From the NCBI GenBank assembly GCA_028532985.1, contig JANCIK010000012.1, positions 2,170,001 through 2,234,000 of the forward strand: a DNA stretch of 64,000 nucleotides. The letters are read 5' to 3'. Both the position numbers and the translations under genes were made by a program. Under the pieces are notes generated by a model. It did not search any database. It saw nothing but the letters and a program-made list of their open reading frames with translations, and was not told where the DNA came from. Positions within the stretch are counted from its first letter, which is position 1. Each line of letters starts with the position of its first letter. Positions 13,185 to 24,105 of the stretch are shown in pieces. This DNA comes from Stropharia rugosoannulata. Its lineage: Eukaryota > Basidiomycota > Agaricomycetes > Agaricales > Strophariaceae.

Positions 13185-13704
13185 TAGTAAAGGACCTTTC
13201 AACAGAATGCTTTCAACTCTATATATGTAGTATTCACATCGATTCTGTAATTTATTAGTATGCTTTAAATAAACATGCAATAAACAATAGTATATCACTT
13301 GTAATATTGGTGATTAAAATTCCTTTCATCTCCAAATTATATACTTCCTTTCCAGACGAAGTCATAAATCATAATTGATGAAATGATAACGCATTGCCTA
13401 TTATTTCTTGCTACTCTAGCTTCAGTCTCCTGAAGTTACTGTCCATGAACAAACATTATTTAGACTTGAAATTTGACTAGTGACCTCCTCGTTGATGAAT
13501 GTCTCTCCAAAGGTGCGACGGAAGTGTCCAACCGCACAGCACATTATTATGCTCGATCAGGCTATAGTATATAGAGTAGTGTCGTAGGCGAGTACGTACT
13601 CTTAGCCACCAAATCTCAATATTTAAAATCTGAATATACAGTTGATATACAGTTAACATTGTAAATGATCAAAAGTACATAAAAACTGCAAAAACTGCAA
13701 AAAT
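13185..13704. other. AT-rich intergenic spacer
   Basis: AT-rich spacer between the cupredoxin gene and the first tRNA. No gene is seen. The last 25 bases hold aaaaactgc repeats that, on the minus strand, give the T-runs terminating the tRNA. Confidence 0.5.
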
Positions 13705-13791
13705 TCGGGTACGGGGAATCGAACCCCGAGCTGCCGCGGAGCTCTGCATGAGAATGAGAGGCGGCAATGTTAGCCGTTACACCATACCCGA
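13705..13791 (-). tRNA. tRNA-Glu (CTC) with 16-nt intron, copy 1
   Basis: The acceptor TCGGGTA pairs with TACCCGA, the B-box GGTTCGATTCC is perfect, and the anticodon stem GCCGC/GCGGC encloses CT-CTC-A. Removing a 16-nt intron after position 37 leaves 71 nt, the same as the other three copies. The intron contains GAG, complementary to the anticodon. A T5 run follows on the minus strand. Confidence 0.9.
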
Positions 13792-14063
13792 TATGGTAAG
13801 TGCGCCCCCCGACGCATGTCAGCGTCGGCCGTTATTTCATGTATCTCCGTTGTCTCCAACTTCTCATTTGATTCGATGTTTATTATTTGGGTATTGTAAA
13901 CAAAATATTCCCAGGTGGAACGTGAACCGCATAGGAGAACCGAATCAGCCTGTTCTCTAGTCGGTCGACAAGGTAAAAAAATGCATTTGTTATATGTATA
14001 AGGAAATTTCATTACAGAAGGAGATTACGAGGGATATCGCAACCGGGTATTTATCAATTATGC

Positions 14064-15130
14064 TCATGAGCGTCGGGTCAACTTCCATCCGTGGACGGTA
14101 GATCTGACAGATTCTTCTCCAGAGTCTTCAGGGAACATAGGCTTCAAATAGAGTTAGTCTACAGGATTTAAGAAGGCAATTTTGCAACGTACCGGGAAGG
14201 TCCGCGTGTAGATTTCGTTACATATCCAGCCACGCTGCTCAGCTTTCTCGAAGAACTCCATATCACGATGGGCAAGATGTGGACGATGATGTGAATAGAA
14301 GACAAGCAAGCACGGGGTACGCGCTATATCCTCGTCTTCACCATGCTTCAAAGCCAATTCACAAGTCTTAAGCATAGCTTCGTGCTATTAAGGAATATTT
14401 AAGTCACGCGTAGAGATGGAAGTCATAGAAAATGCCGTGCCTGGGAGTGGTTGAATATCAGATCGGATAGTATAATCAAATCGAACAGTTCTGTAGGTTC
14501 CCCAATAAGTGGGCCAACTGGATGTCCCCAAATGTATCCTTGTACGTCAACGCGACTAAGTTCCTCTGTATTCATGTTCTTCTTCGCATTGTAAGAGATA
14601 TTCTCAACAAGAGCCACGTCGGGGTAATCGGTTATTACGACCTTTCAAACAGTCACTTAAGCTTCAGACTCGAGTAACGGGGGCCAGTGATACGCACTTT
14701 TTTCGCCCCAAGCTTTGTAGCAACAATACTGGGCAGTGCTCCTCCTGCTCCGAGTTCGAGAATGCGATGTCCTTTACATAATTCGATGTTACTGTCCAGG
14801 AACGATGCAAGTGCCAAAGCAGCGTTCCATCTACTCGCGAAAGACGCGCTCGTAAGCATTGTGATTGGATACAAAGGGTGGCGAATGCGTACAAGTAATG
14901 TGCCCAAAGAGGGTGTGAGCCGACTAGTCTTATGTCAATTGTTCTCCAATCGACATCGGACACGATTTTGTCCTCATCGCGGATGTATGTGGAGACCGTA
15001 GGTTCAGGTGTAGGAGGCCTGGGAGGTTCCTTCTCAGTTCAGCGGTTCAGCAATACAGATCCATGGGAGATTAGCTGACTGTGAAGATTCCGCCCAGCCC
15101 TAAGTTTTCGTTTTCATCATCTGATGACAT
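14064..15130 (-). CDS. EFM7: protein-lysine/N-terminal methyltransferase, EFM7 (NNT1) family
   Basis: Six exons (15080-15130, 14893-15029, 14698-14830, 14441-14641, 14193-14384, 14064-14141) encode 263 residues, close to the yeast protein. It is a class I S-adenosylmethionine methyltransferase. Motif I is LELGAGGALPSIVA, followed by AKKVVITDYPD. The post-motif segment ELFDLIILSDLIFNHSQHEA is diagnostic of the EFM7/NNT1 group, which methylates the N-terminus and Lys of elongation factor 1A in yeast. HLWNAALALASFLD-type residues (LWAHYLWNA) precede motif I. The C-terminus MFPEDSGEE and HGWKLTR also match the family. The fourth intron appears to use a GC donor (CAG|GCACGG), because NHSQ must join HEAMLK directly. 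The start lies 114 bp from tRNA-Glu copy 2, transcribed divergently. It appears intact. The target in this organism is inferred. Confidence 0.87.
14385..14440 (-). other. non-canonical GC-AG intron in EFM7 gene
   Basis: Read on the minus strand the boundaries are TCCCAG|GCACGG and TTAATAG|CACGAAG, 56 nt long and phase 0, with a GTGAC branch-like element. The protein motif NHSQ-HEA is uninterrupted only with this splice. Confidence 0.65.
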
Positions 15131-15243
15131 CGCTGTAGCAAGCTCGTGGTGGTAATCAAACAACCAAGGGTAACATCCGTCAGATTTTTTGGACAAGAGA
15201 CTGGTCCACGCGAGAAAAAAAACCAAAAAACCCTCAACTTCAA

Positions 15244-15323
15244 TCGGGTATGGTGTAACGGCTAACATTGCCGCCTCTCATTGAGTGTTCGCGGCAGCTC
15301 GGGGTTCGATTCCCCGTACCCGA
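15244..15323 (+). tRNA. tRNA-Glu (CTC) with 9-nt intron, copy 2
   Basis: Same tRNA body as copy 1, with a 9-nt intron (TTGAGTGTT) after the base 3' of the anticodon. A T5 terminator begins just 3' of the gene. Mature length without the intron is 71 nt. Confidence 0.92.
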
Positions 15324-15872
15324 ATTTTTCCATCTTGTCGCACAGATACGTATTACATTACTAACGTAGACTATATCATATACCGTAAGTATACCGTTAT
15401 ACTGTATACGGCAGTGCCAGAGTCCAGAGTATACGATTTTGGACTATTAATGGGACTTCGACGACTCTTCAATTTCTCAAAACTTACACTGACGATGCGT
15501 GAAACTTCCAGGGCTTTTCTAATGCAATTTTTTTTAATCTTTCCGATGTACCAAGGTAGGACAATTGGGATTATGTATCCTCGTATATATATAAGTCCTG
15601 TGCTTTCCATTGAAAAGAAAAATCTAGGGAAACATTGGGTAAACAAGTTAATCTTCGACCTATAAGACATTTACCTTCCATTTCTCGTTCTGGCATGGTG
15701 TTACGAGTGACCGGGGCCTCGCGTTCAAGTTCAGAGTCAACGACGGACCTGTATGTGGCATATGCAAATTTTGAGGTACTAATTAGAATTCAAAAGTGGC
15801 ATAGGATAAGTCAAGGTAGGTAGTAGAGACTGGATGCGGCGCTGTAAAGCGTCGGTGGGTGCACTTACCATA
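15324..15872. other. spacer between tRNA genes
   Basis: No gene supported. A 126-codon frame starts inside the tRNA and has no protein-like motif. The last 25 bases match the 5' flank of tRNA copy 1. Confidence 0.5.
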
Positions 15873-15955
15873 TCGGGTATGGTGTAACGGCTAACATTGC
15901 CGCCTCTCATACGCAGAGTGTCGCGGCAGCTCGGGGTTCGATTCCCCGTACCCGA
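15873..15955 (+). tRNA. tRNA-Glu (CTC) with 12-nt intron, copy 3
   Basis: Identical tRNA body to copies 1 and 2, with a 12-nt intron (TACGCAGAGTGT) that again carries GAG opposite the CTC anticodon. T4 follows the gene. Confidence 0.92.
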
Positions 15956-16385
15956 ATTTTGCTGCAAGTTTGGATGAATTTCAGCTGTATATGCTATAAC
16001 CTGTGTACAGTATAGTATACGGCTTTAATTTTTTTGCGCTGAATTACCTCTTTGAACTTCCGTCTACTTTCGTGCTGCGCCGCGATGGACTGTTCCAAGG
16101 TATGCCCACAGGGCGAAATATGACATTCATATCCAAGAAATACACCCGGGCTGGTCAGACTTGTCCATACAGTACATCCTATACAAGCGGAGAGTAAATA
16201 CGTTCAGATATGAATATAAAATGCCTTGATTCTTTCTGGCGATCAACACCAGAACTTCGTGAGTTAATCCACGAACGAGGTTTTCTTCTTCCTTCTGGCT
16301 AATCAATCAAAAGGCTCAGAGGAGTACCAACGAAGTAAAGATAATACGATGACTTACCTGAACCACAACAGTTTACCACGCAAGC

Positions 16386-16778
16386 TCACTCAAAACCCTC
16401 GTGGAACTTGTATCCTGGGTAATCGGAATTCATTTCCAGTAAAGCAATTTTAGCTGCCTTCTCTTTGGATTGATTCTTTCCACCTTCTTCTACCATGCCG
16501 TATACCTTCTTATTAACTAGAATAGCATGTTAGGAGACATATGTAGGAATATATTCTAGAAGATAAAAACGAACTAATAACTTTTGTTTTAAATACCGGC
16601 TTGTGCTTTGGCCCATGTTCTTCAACTTCGTAAACCGGTATGGGAATGCCAAGTGTCTGGCAGAAGTTATGCAAGCGGAGAACTGCTGTGACGGTCTCTT
16701 TGGAAAAGGAACAGTGGTTTTAGACTGCAGTAGGTAAGAAGGTGTGGACGAGCCAGACTTACGGGAGGTACTAGACAT
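16386..16778 (-). CDS. single double-stranded-RNA-binding-domain protein
   Basis: Three exons (16763-16778, 16582-16697, 16386-16508) encode 84 residues, almost entirely one dsRBD. Helix 1 reads VTAVLRLHNFCQTLGIPIP, and the beta strand segment PVYEVEEHGPKHKPVFKTK follows. The loop and helix 2 read KNQSKEKAAKIALLEMN, with the Lys-rich N-cap that contacts the RNA phosphate backbone. No catalytic domain is attached, unlike Dicer or RNase III proteins. Stand-alone small dsRBD proteins occur in fungi, and their roles are mostly unknown. The third exon could begin three bases later, because two adjacent AG dinucleotides (AAG/AAG) are in the same phase. Start codon and first splice rest on frame closure only, so the N-terminal six residues are less certain than the domain. 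Confidence 0.72.
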
Positions 16779-18668
16779 CCTTGAGGTTCTTGGATTATCG
16801 AAACTGTTGGATGAGGGAGTGTAGCATAATCCAACTTGTTAAATACTGGACGAAATATCTACGCATACAGGTGTAGTGTTAAATGGATGGCCTAGCTTTA
16901 CCACTCTTGCAACTTGAAGATGAGAAAAACATCCGTAGAACGCGGTTTCCTGAGCTCCTTTGAGGCAATCGGCCACAACTGGTGAAAGTACGCGCCAGCT
17001 TGAGTATATCAATACAGATGTATCAGGAAAGTGCAATGCTAAGTTGGGATATACAGTGCTTTACTGCTTCGATCTTCTAACTGGCGATCATGGGAATGCT
17101 AGGTGTGTTGGCTTGTTGGCGTGTTGGTGAAATTAAATTCTAGGAGAGGCTTCCTGGTATATCTTCAAGCGCATTTAGACATCTAAGCAGTACATCTTGC
17201 ATAGTCGAAATACGATAAAGTACGCGCAGATGTAGAAACCCCGAGCCGCAGAAGAAGACAAACTAAGTGCAACATACGATTTCTAATTATAGATTGGGCG
17301 CCTATCTCGGCTGTAAGCTGTTAGCCGCATCCGTGTTCGGATCGCAACGGGACGCCTTTTGTCAGATAGCAGAAGTCATGCTATTTCTCGGATATATTCA
17401 AATGTACAAAATACTACATGCTGCGTAGACTATACGAGCTTTTATCTATTCATACAAATGCTTAACTCCAAAGAAGTTGAAGTTCCAGCGCGATCATGTC
17501 GTATTGTGCGCCAATGCTGCGTGTAACAAATTAAAACTGGAAAATACTCATAGTATATTCTTCTCCGATCTTATATCGGAGGAGAGGACGAAGTCGGGTG
17601 CATCTGGATAAAGTTTCTGGCATCACCACGTAGACATTTTTTCCGACCTGGCACGGCCTTCAATACCAAAGGCTTTAAATCAATGCTCGAAATTTTCTGA
17701 CAATCGGCCTTGGAACTGCGAGGTCGCCTATGCAGTATAGTAGAATCAGGTAAATTGAATTGGAGAACAGAGCAGTGTCAATCATGGCTTTCTTGTTCCC
17801 GAATGGATAGAATTATTCGGATGTCAAGTGCAATATGGTGTGATTGTGCAGCACTCTGGCTGGTATATATGACGCTAATGGGGTAGATCTATCCACTTCA
17901 TAGAGTAGTGTTAGACTGTTTTAGTGGATTTTCAATGAAGGATAGAAAAGATAACATCTATCATTTTCGCCACTGTACTGGCTCATAATAACCAATACAC
18001 AGGTGAGGTTTACTTTGAAACAAAGAAACCAATTGGTAAGGAGTTCGCAGTGTAAGATCTCCAGTTCATCTTGTAATTGTCAAGATCGCATCACTCACGG
18101 AAAAATACATGAAGTCGATTGGAAGTCGTCTTATGCACATTATTGATGATGCAGTGCGGATTTCGTTAGCCTATGGATATAAAGCCCCTCATGCATCAAC
18201 TTTTCTGCCAAGGGCAGGGTATAAAAGTATCCGTATATAATACTCTATACGAAAAAGTAAATGAGAAGGTGTACCGAAATTTTGAGCGCAACACAGTGTT
18301 CAAGCAATGTCCAAGGTCAGAAAACATTCGGTTTGCGTATTAGTAGTCTGTCTCTGTAGAACTATTTCCCTGTTTATGTCCCTTCCACTCTATTGGTGCA
18401 CCTGGCACTTACTGAATTACACGGCTTTGATCCTTCAAGTCATTCTCAAGCAACCTTTAAGCCGACTCAGACTCGTCCGTCGTCAATTGACTTCGGACTA
18501 GATTCGGACAATTAACCGGCCCGACAGCTTGCTCCGGCAAGTCACACCTTGATTACATAAGAAATCTAGCCTCATTTCGGTAAGGCGTGCTTCAAGCTTG
18601 CCACTTGGTTTCTATTAGCATCTTTACTGCTCTTTGTTTTCTTCATCGTCATGTCCATTTGAGCCACC
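16779..18668. other. gene-poor gap, nothing recognised
   Basis: About 1.9 kb containing only short frames. No RNA gene, repeat or conserved protein segment was recognised on either strand. Confidence 0.4.
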
Positions 18669-19490
18669 ATGAAGACTGAATCTGGATCAGGTGTGTTCAT
18701 CCAAGTTGAAAACAGCTAGTATCTGATCATCTATATGACAGCAGTTCAAAAGCCCTCCGCCAAACGTCGAAAACTGAACAAGAACCAGCCACGGGGTCTT
18801 GTGGTGTCCTCCCCAATAACGACCTCGTTCGATGCCAAAGCCGTCGTCTCAAACGCAAATCGAGGAGGAGGAGCAACAGTCTGCGCGACGTGCCACCGGG
18901 CTCTGCAGACTACGACTGCAGGCGGCGTCATTCAATGCGGGATGTGCGTTCTAATTATATATTTTTAGGCGCATCTACATGTTGTGTCCAAATAAAACTC
19001 ATCCATGAGCATCCACTGATTTATTAATCATCTTATTTCAGATGCCAGTTAGTGACCTGTGCAGTGTGCTCAAGAACATGTACAGAATCGGTAGCGTCGC
19101 ACCCACCGACGCCGCATTTGACTTGGTCACCTTCTCCGTCTCCGGTGCCATCGCCTAAGCGTTCGGTGTTATCACTGACCTCTTCAAATGTAAACTTGCC
19201 CCTTGCGGATCAACAGAACACTGCCGGGCAGCATGTAGTCGGTGGAAGAGGAACACGAAGAAAACATACCTCGGACGACGACGATCACGACCTCAAGAGC
19301 ACATCGGCTGGAGAGGATTCGCAAAGCGAGTATGGGGCAGGTTGCGGTAGGCTAATTTGCCGAAACTGCTGCTACGAGGATGCTTACAAGTACGTGTGCT
19401 ACACATTATCTTGGCCGTTAAGCTCAATATATGACTAATTTTTCAAGCAACACTACCACTTGCCTTCAATGTTATGGCATACGACACTAA
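18669..19490 (+). CDS. small Cys-rich zinc-binding protein, unnamed
   Basis: Four exons (18669-18690, 18742-18943, 19042-19389, 19448-19490) encode 204 residues. The N-terminus is basic (SAKRRKLNKNQPRG), nuclear-localisation-like. A first Cys cluster, CATCHRAL then CGICQLVTCAVCSRTCT, is completed across the second intron. A long acidic and Ser/Pro-rich linker follows, with DDDDHDLKSTSAGEDSQ. A second cluster closes the protein: GCGRLICRNCCYED then TCLQCY, eight residues from the end. The CxxC spacing suggests a split treble-clef or RING-like fold with two zinc sites. I do not recognise the family. The chosen start has a CCACC context; a start at 18735 in the second exon would drop only the first few residues. 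Function unknown; nuclear nucleic-acid or protein binding is inference. Confidence 0.65.
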
Positions 19491-19869
19491 CGCAACATTA
19501 TCCTAATTTTTGTTTTCTGACAAATATCTACATCGACGACTGTTCAGCAGTCTGACCTGCCACGTTTTCTTCATCCCATCGCTATATATTTGCTGTTGTC
19601 GACTCCTGCACATAACCTACCATAGTCTTTCATTCTGTTGCTCTGATATCATCCCACACCTGTATATTCTCCATTTCTGACAATAACCCAATAACCTCTA
19701 TACATACATGATAGTGTTGAGACCTCGTTAAATATTAATTTTTGCGTGTATTTCTCTCTCTCTTGTTATCGTTGCCCAGCGTTGAGATTGTGGCAGCCCT
19801 TATCTACTACTATATCGGCGGATCTACACAGTAGTGCAAAGAAGTCGCAGCTAAACTGCAAGTACTAGT

Positions 19870-20196
19870 ATGTCTGTAGACTGTCAAGCTTATGAGAGTG
19901 TGAACGATACCATGGAGACACAATCGAGCACAACATGGTCGTGTACGATCACTGGTTCCGCTGACCCACAGGAAAGAGAGTTATTTTTGAGTTTTCCATT
20001 GGGTTTCCAGTTCCGAAGCGTCATCGGCATCCTTGAGGTTGGAGACGGAGTATATGTAGATATCAGCTATATGTACCCCATATCTACGCACGTCCAATTC
20101 AAGCAGACATCGCCATATGAGCCTGGCAGAATAGAAATGAGCATGACGTGCGAAATGAAGGGGAATTCAATAGTATTCAATGATGCGTTGGAGTGA
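19870..20196 (+). CDS. hypothetical small protein
   Basis: A single open frame of 108 codons with a protein-like composition: alternating charged and hydrophobic residues such as ELFLSFPLGFQFRSVIGILEV and VGDGVYVDISYMYP. An internal ATG at 19912 would leave 94 residues. No signal peptide, membrane helix or known motif is visible. It lies alone between the Cys-rich protein gene and the DUF6534 gene, with nothing to suggest co-expression. It could be an isolated exon of a longer gene or a chance frame. Confidence 0.3.
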   Translation: MSVDCQAYESVNDTMETQSSTTWSCTITGSADPQERELFLSFPLGFQFRSVIGILEVGDGVYVDISYMYPISTHVQFKQTSPYEPGRIEMSMTCEMKGNSIVFNDALE

Positions 20197-20749
20197 TCAT
20201 CGTTGCTACCCGGTGGCAAAAAACCTACGTGGTGATCTACACGCGTGGGCCCCAGCCGTGTATATTATTAATACATGTTGAGAGGCATGCCACAATCATA
20301 TGCATCAGCTGCTACCCAAGTCAGTGGCGCGGAGCCTTGCGTAGTTCCGTGGCTGAAGATGTCGATGTGAAATTTCAGTGCTTCGTGATTTGTATGATAC
20401 AAGTATACGGATAGCTTGTCAGAGGTGAGAGGCCGCGGTGATGTAGTATAGTACATATGTGTAGGGTATATTATTCCTTGTTGGGTTATACTTCCTCTTG
20501 CGATTTGATCTCTGCGAGGGGTGATTGTTCTTGACAGGCCTCATCGAATAGGAGAAGGCTGGATAACTTGAGCTCTGTCGTGGAGTTCATGCGCCTTTGC
20601 AGTCGTGTTTTGGAATTGAATCTGTGGTCATGGGTTACTGCTCTGATCCAATGACAGCGAATAAAGGCGTACAGTGCTAAGATTGAATTGGTGTAAACTA
20701 AAAGAGATATAAGCCGCTAAAAAATAAAATTCGAGCTAGGAAGACTCAC

Positions 20750-22336
20750 GACTTGGGACTGCAAACTCTATTGAGAGATATAGAACTGTTGAGGGCCACG
20801 AGGCATACTATGCGTCAAAAGGTCAATCACACCGCTGGAACATTGAAAACGATAATTTGTCCTACCACCGAAATTGTAGTAATGGACATCACACTGTGTA
20901 ACATGTCAGCCTGATCGGCCCAGAAAAAATGGTGACACTTACGCAGTCATGAGTCCGGTACCTACAAAGAACAAGACCAAAAATCTGATTACGCCCCGGC
21001 TCTTCATCTTGCTCCCTGGATCGGTTTTGAACAAGAGAAATGACAAGGTGCCGGCGATTGCACTGTCTATGACGGCAGTCGATCCGAATGATACAAAGAT
21101 GACTGTCTGAAATAAATAATTAACGGTGATCCAACTTGTTAGAACCGGCGACGGCTTATGACGAACCTGGAAGGGCCCGGAGAAGTCGAAGAACTTCTTG
21201 TCTTCCTCCCTGTATATTGTCAGACCGGAGATTATTAATGACCACTGACTGTATGAATACGTACAAGTATACGAGAAATGCTGGGTTCCGATGCGATGCT
21301 AATTACTATTTGCGCATTGGAGTATCATCCGGACTTACTGATTCCCATGGCTGGAATTTCGAAGGTAAGTTACCAGTAGGATCACTGCAGGAGAGGCTTA
21401 CTGATAGCATAAGTAAATAGAACAACTGCGAACAGCTATTCAACATCTAAGTCAACCTTTTTACTGGTGTAATCGGAAAGAAATTTGACCTGTATGATGT
21501 TGGATATGATATTACTGAGCGGAAAACTACGTGCGACTGCGCAGAAAGAAAGCAGTCTGAATAAGTCGACATACACGATGAAGATTTGAACTGACTCACA
21601 CTGCCATATGATAACTAGATAGTAGCTGTGGAGATTATCAGAGCCACTCTACCGCGGAGGTTCCTGAAACGGTACCATTGAACTAGAACGATGATAGATG
21701 TCTATGTAATCCATCGTTGAACAGGCTGATATGCACGGGAGCTGGTTAGGGTACTTACCTTGACCGTTGCGAAGCCCTGTCCGTACACACTGTGTCAACA
21801 TCATCTGAAATACAAGCTTAACTGTTTGCACACCTTGAAGGTCCTGTAATAGTATGTTAGTCCGACTTATTTGCACGGATATGACAAGTACCTACCAGAG
21901 TAGACGATTACCGGAGAATCCGAGGGGACTCGTTATAGATAAATACACCAGTATAGCTGAGAATGCAATGTGAAGGCTGTCGAGTATGCTGCGAATGTTT
22001 CCGGTTAACAAAAACGGTCACCGCGGAGGTAGGTGCAACGCTCACAGAGTCGCGACGACCTGTAAAAGTTCAAACATAAACCGATGAGATGTTGGACTTG
22101 GGCTCGCTAAGACGCTGTATAAGTAGCTACCATTAGTTTTCTCCGCTTGGTATCGCGATTGTAGTTCATAAAGTATTGGTAGGCCTGTAGAATGGCGACA
22201 CCGAAAAGGCTTGTACGGTATCAGATCATACGTTCCTGTGGAAGCCATATAGCACTCTCACTCACATTGAGCCGACCATGAAGCCCAAAAACAATGCCCC
22301 CGCGTTCGGTTCAGTCGATACCCCCTCCATATCCAT
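20750..22336 (-). CDS. DUF6534-type multi-pass membrane protein, possibly decaying
   Basis: On the minus strand the first exons are clear. MDMEGVSTEPNAGALFLGFM splices to ILFGVAILQAYQYFMNYN, then to RDTKRRKLM and VVATLILDSLHIAFSAILVY. This pattern is typical of the Agaricomycete DUF6534 (former 'integral membrane protein') family, which has about seven helices. Near the 3' end TVIFVSFGSTAVIDSAIAGT, then a LSFLLFKTDPGSKMKSRG stretch, matches the family's helix six and loop. The middle (about 21,300-21,800) does not close into one frame: a helix reading RVALIISTATI runs into a TAG, and the splice choices near 21,800 are ambiguous. Either I have misplaced introns or the copy carries disabling changes. 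Function of the family is unknown. The stop position is approximate. Confidence 0.6.
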
Positions 22337-24105
22337 CTTGAGCCTGTCTTGAGCCCGCGGGCTTCAGAGTGAGGAGTAAATGGGTTGAGGATGCTGTGTA
22401 AACGAGAGGAACGTCGGCAAGGGGAGGGGTCCGAACAAACCTTCTTTATGTCATGCCTTTTGCCCAGTGCCCACTTCGAATCCGTCTATTATGGGATAAC
22501 CCGAAAGCTTCCCAGATTCATGTCATTCATTTGATGCAATCTCTTCTTGGCTCTTTGCATGGGGGGTGCGCCACGGATGACCTAGGAGCACGACTCGAAT
22601 ATCTAGAGGCTGCTCTTCTCTTCATATGCTGATTGCGAAGCTGGAGCGCTGAACCTCATGGCGGCGGTGCTGGGCGTTCCACTGGCAGTTCTAGAAGGTG
22701 GGCATAAAGTAGTATGAAACTCGCAACCGGTGTTCATAATGTGGAGCAGAGTATAGAAACATTTCCGAGCAGAATCAAATGATGCATTCATTTGGAGTAC
22801 AAAGTATATGGCAAGGATGCGCTTGGGATACGTTAAACCAACGTTGAACTTTGAAAAACGGCGGCGCTGGCGGACTTTGATACCCGTGGGAAATCCTAAA
22901 TACGTCCGCTTCTGCCCAGTCTTGCCCTGACGCCGATCAAGATGATCTTCATCATCTTCATGGCAGAGGCACACCGTTCTTCTATTCAATAGCCGCACTT
23001 GAGCAGACTTGAGCCATATCCGGGTAGATAGGGTGCATTCTTTAAGTCAGGCTGGCTAGCAGTGCACAGCGCTCAACATTCCACATCAATTCCACGTCCG
23101 GGAAAAACCGCAGACTCGGATGTTAGCATTGGTGTGCCGGAACCTCTAGTGAAAATTTGCGTTCTATCCATTATATTTGCTTGAATATCTAACTGAGATA
23201 AAGGGACGCAACGCACTTAGGTGAGTGAATTACATCGCGCGCAGCGCAGTCTATCTAGAGTAGGTTGTGGCACGGTCAAATCTACAGCGCGCACGGCTGT
23301 TCTTAGAGATTTGGGTAAAAATTACTCACAGATGTGAAGTCGGAGTATATACAAGTCTGGTCAAACAATTTAGTCAAATACGGCCCTTTACGTTGAGTTG
23401 TTCTTAGGTAGAGGTTAACCATTTGAGATGTCGGAGACTAGATTTCAAGCATAACAATATGAATACAAACAGTGTTAATTTCAGCATTATTAGTGCTTCC
23501 GATTCTGGAAGCCTCATTAAACGGGAATGGCAGATGTTTGGCTCGTTGATTTGAACGTCGCTGACTGGCATTGGATACCGTCTCCGCATCCCAACTCCTG
23601 CCAGCACTAGTATGGCAGGCATAATAATAGCATAACTTGAGCTTGGGTACTGAAAGTATTACATACGAGGGGTCGAGGAGGAACCTTGGTGCCTGAACTA
23701 TCCAACGGTTGAATAAACATTGTCGCAACCGAACACGAGATATATTTAGATTTGTACAGCACAGATGCGTTATTCCTCGAATATAGGCACGCTTTGGACC
23801 ATTAGCAAATTTGGCATGGCGGCAGTGCGCATGTGCTCACCTGTCAGTGGGAGTCTGCACCTGTAGGCAGCTCGTTCCCGTGAAATACGTGCCATACATG
23901 GCCGGTTGCCTTAATGTCATATCAATGTCATATGCGTCATATGATTTTCTTCATGTGGTAGAGCAGCTCAAGAACACCTGGCTATGACTGCGTGGGCTCG
24001 TTCGGGACCATAACATGGGACATCGATGGTAATTACATACTGGCTGGCCCACAGAAGATTTAAACAAACGAACAGTTGAATTTTGAGCCCCATCGTTTTA
24101 TCAAG
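22337..24105. other. gene-poor gap, nothing recognised
   Basis: Includes the shared upstream region of the DUF6534 gene and about 1.6 kb before the esterase. A 131-codon minus-strand frame at 22603-22998 has no recognisable motif. Confidence 0.4.

Noticed and set aside
15285..15665. 126-codon frame starting in tRNA-Glu copy 2
   Set aside because: Begins inside a tRNA gene and runs into AT-rich spacer; chance frame.
22603..22998. 131-codon minus-strand frame
   Set aside because: Protein composition is unlike a folded protein and no family or splice signals are seen.
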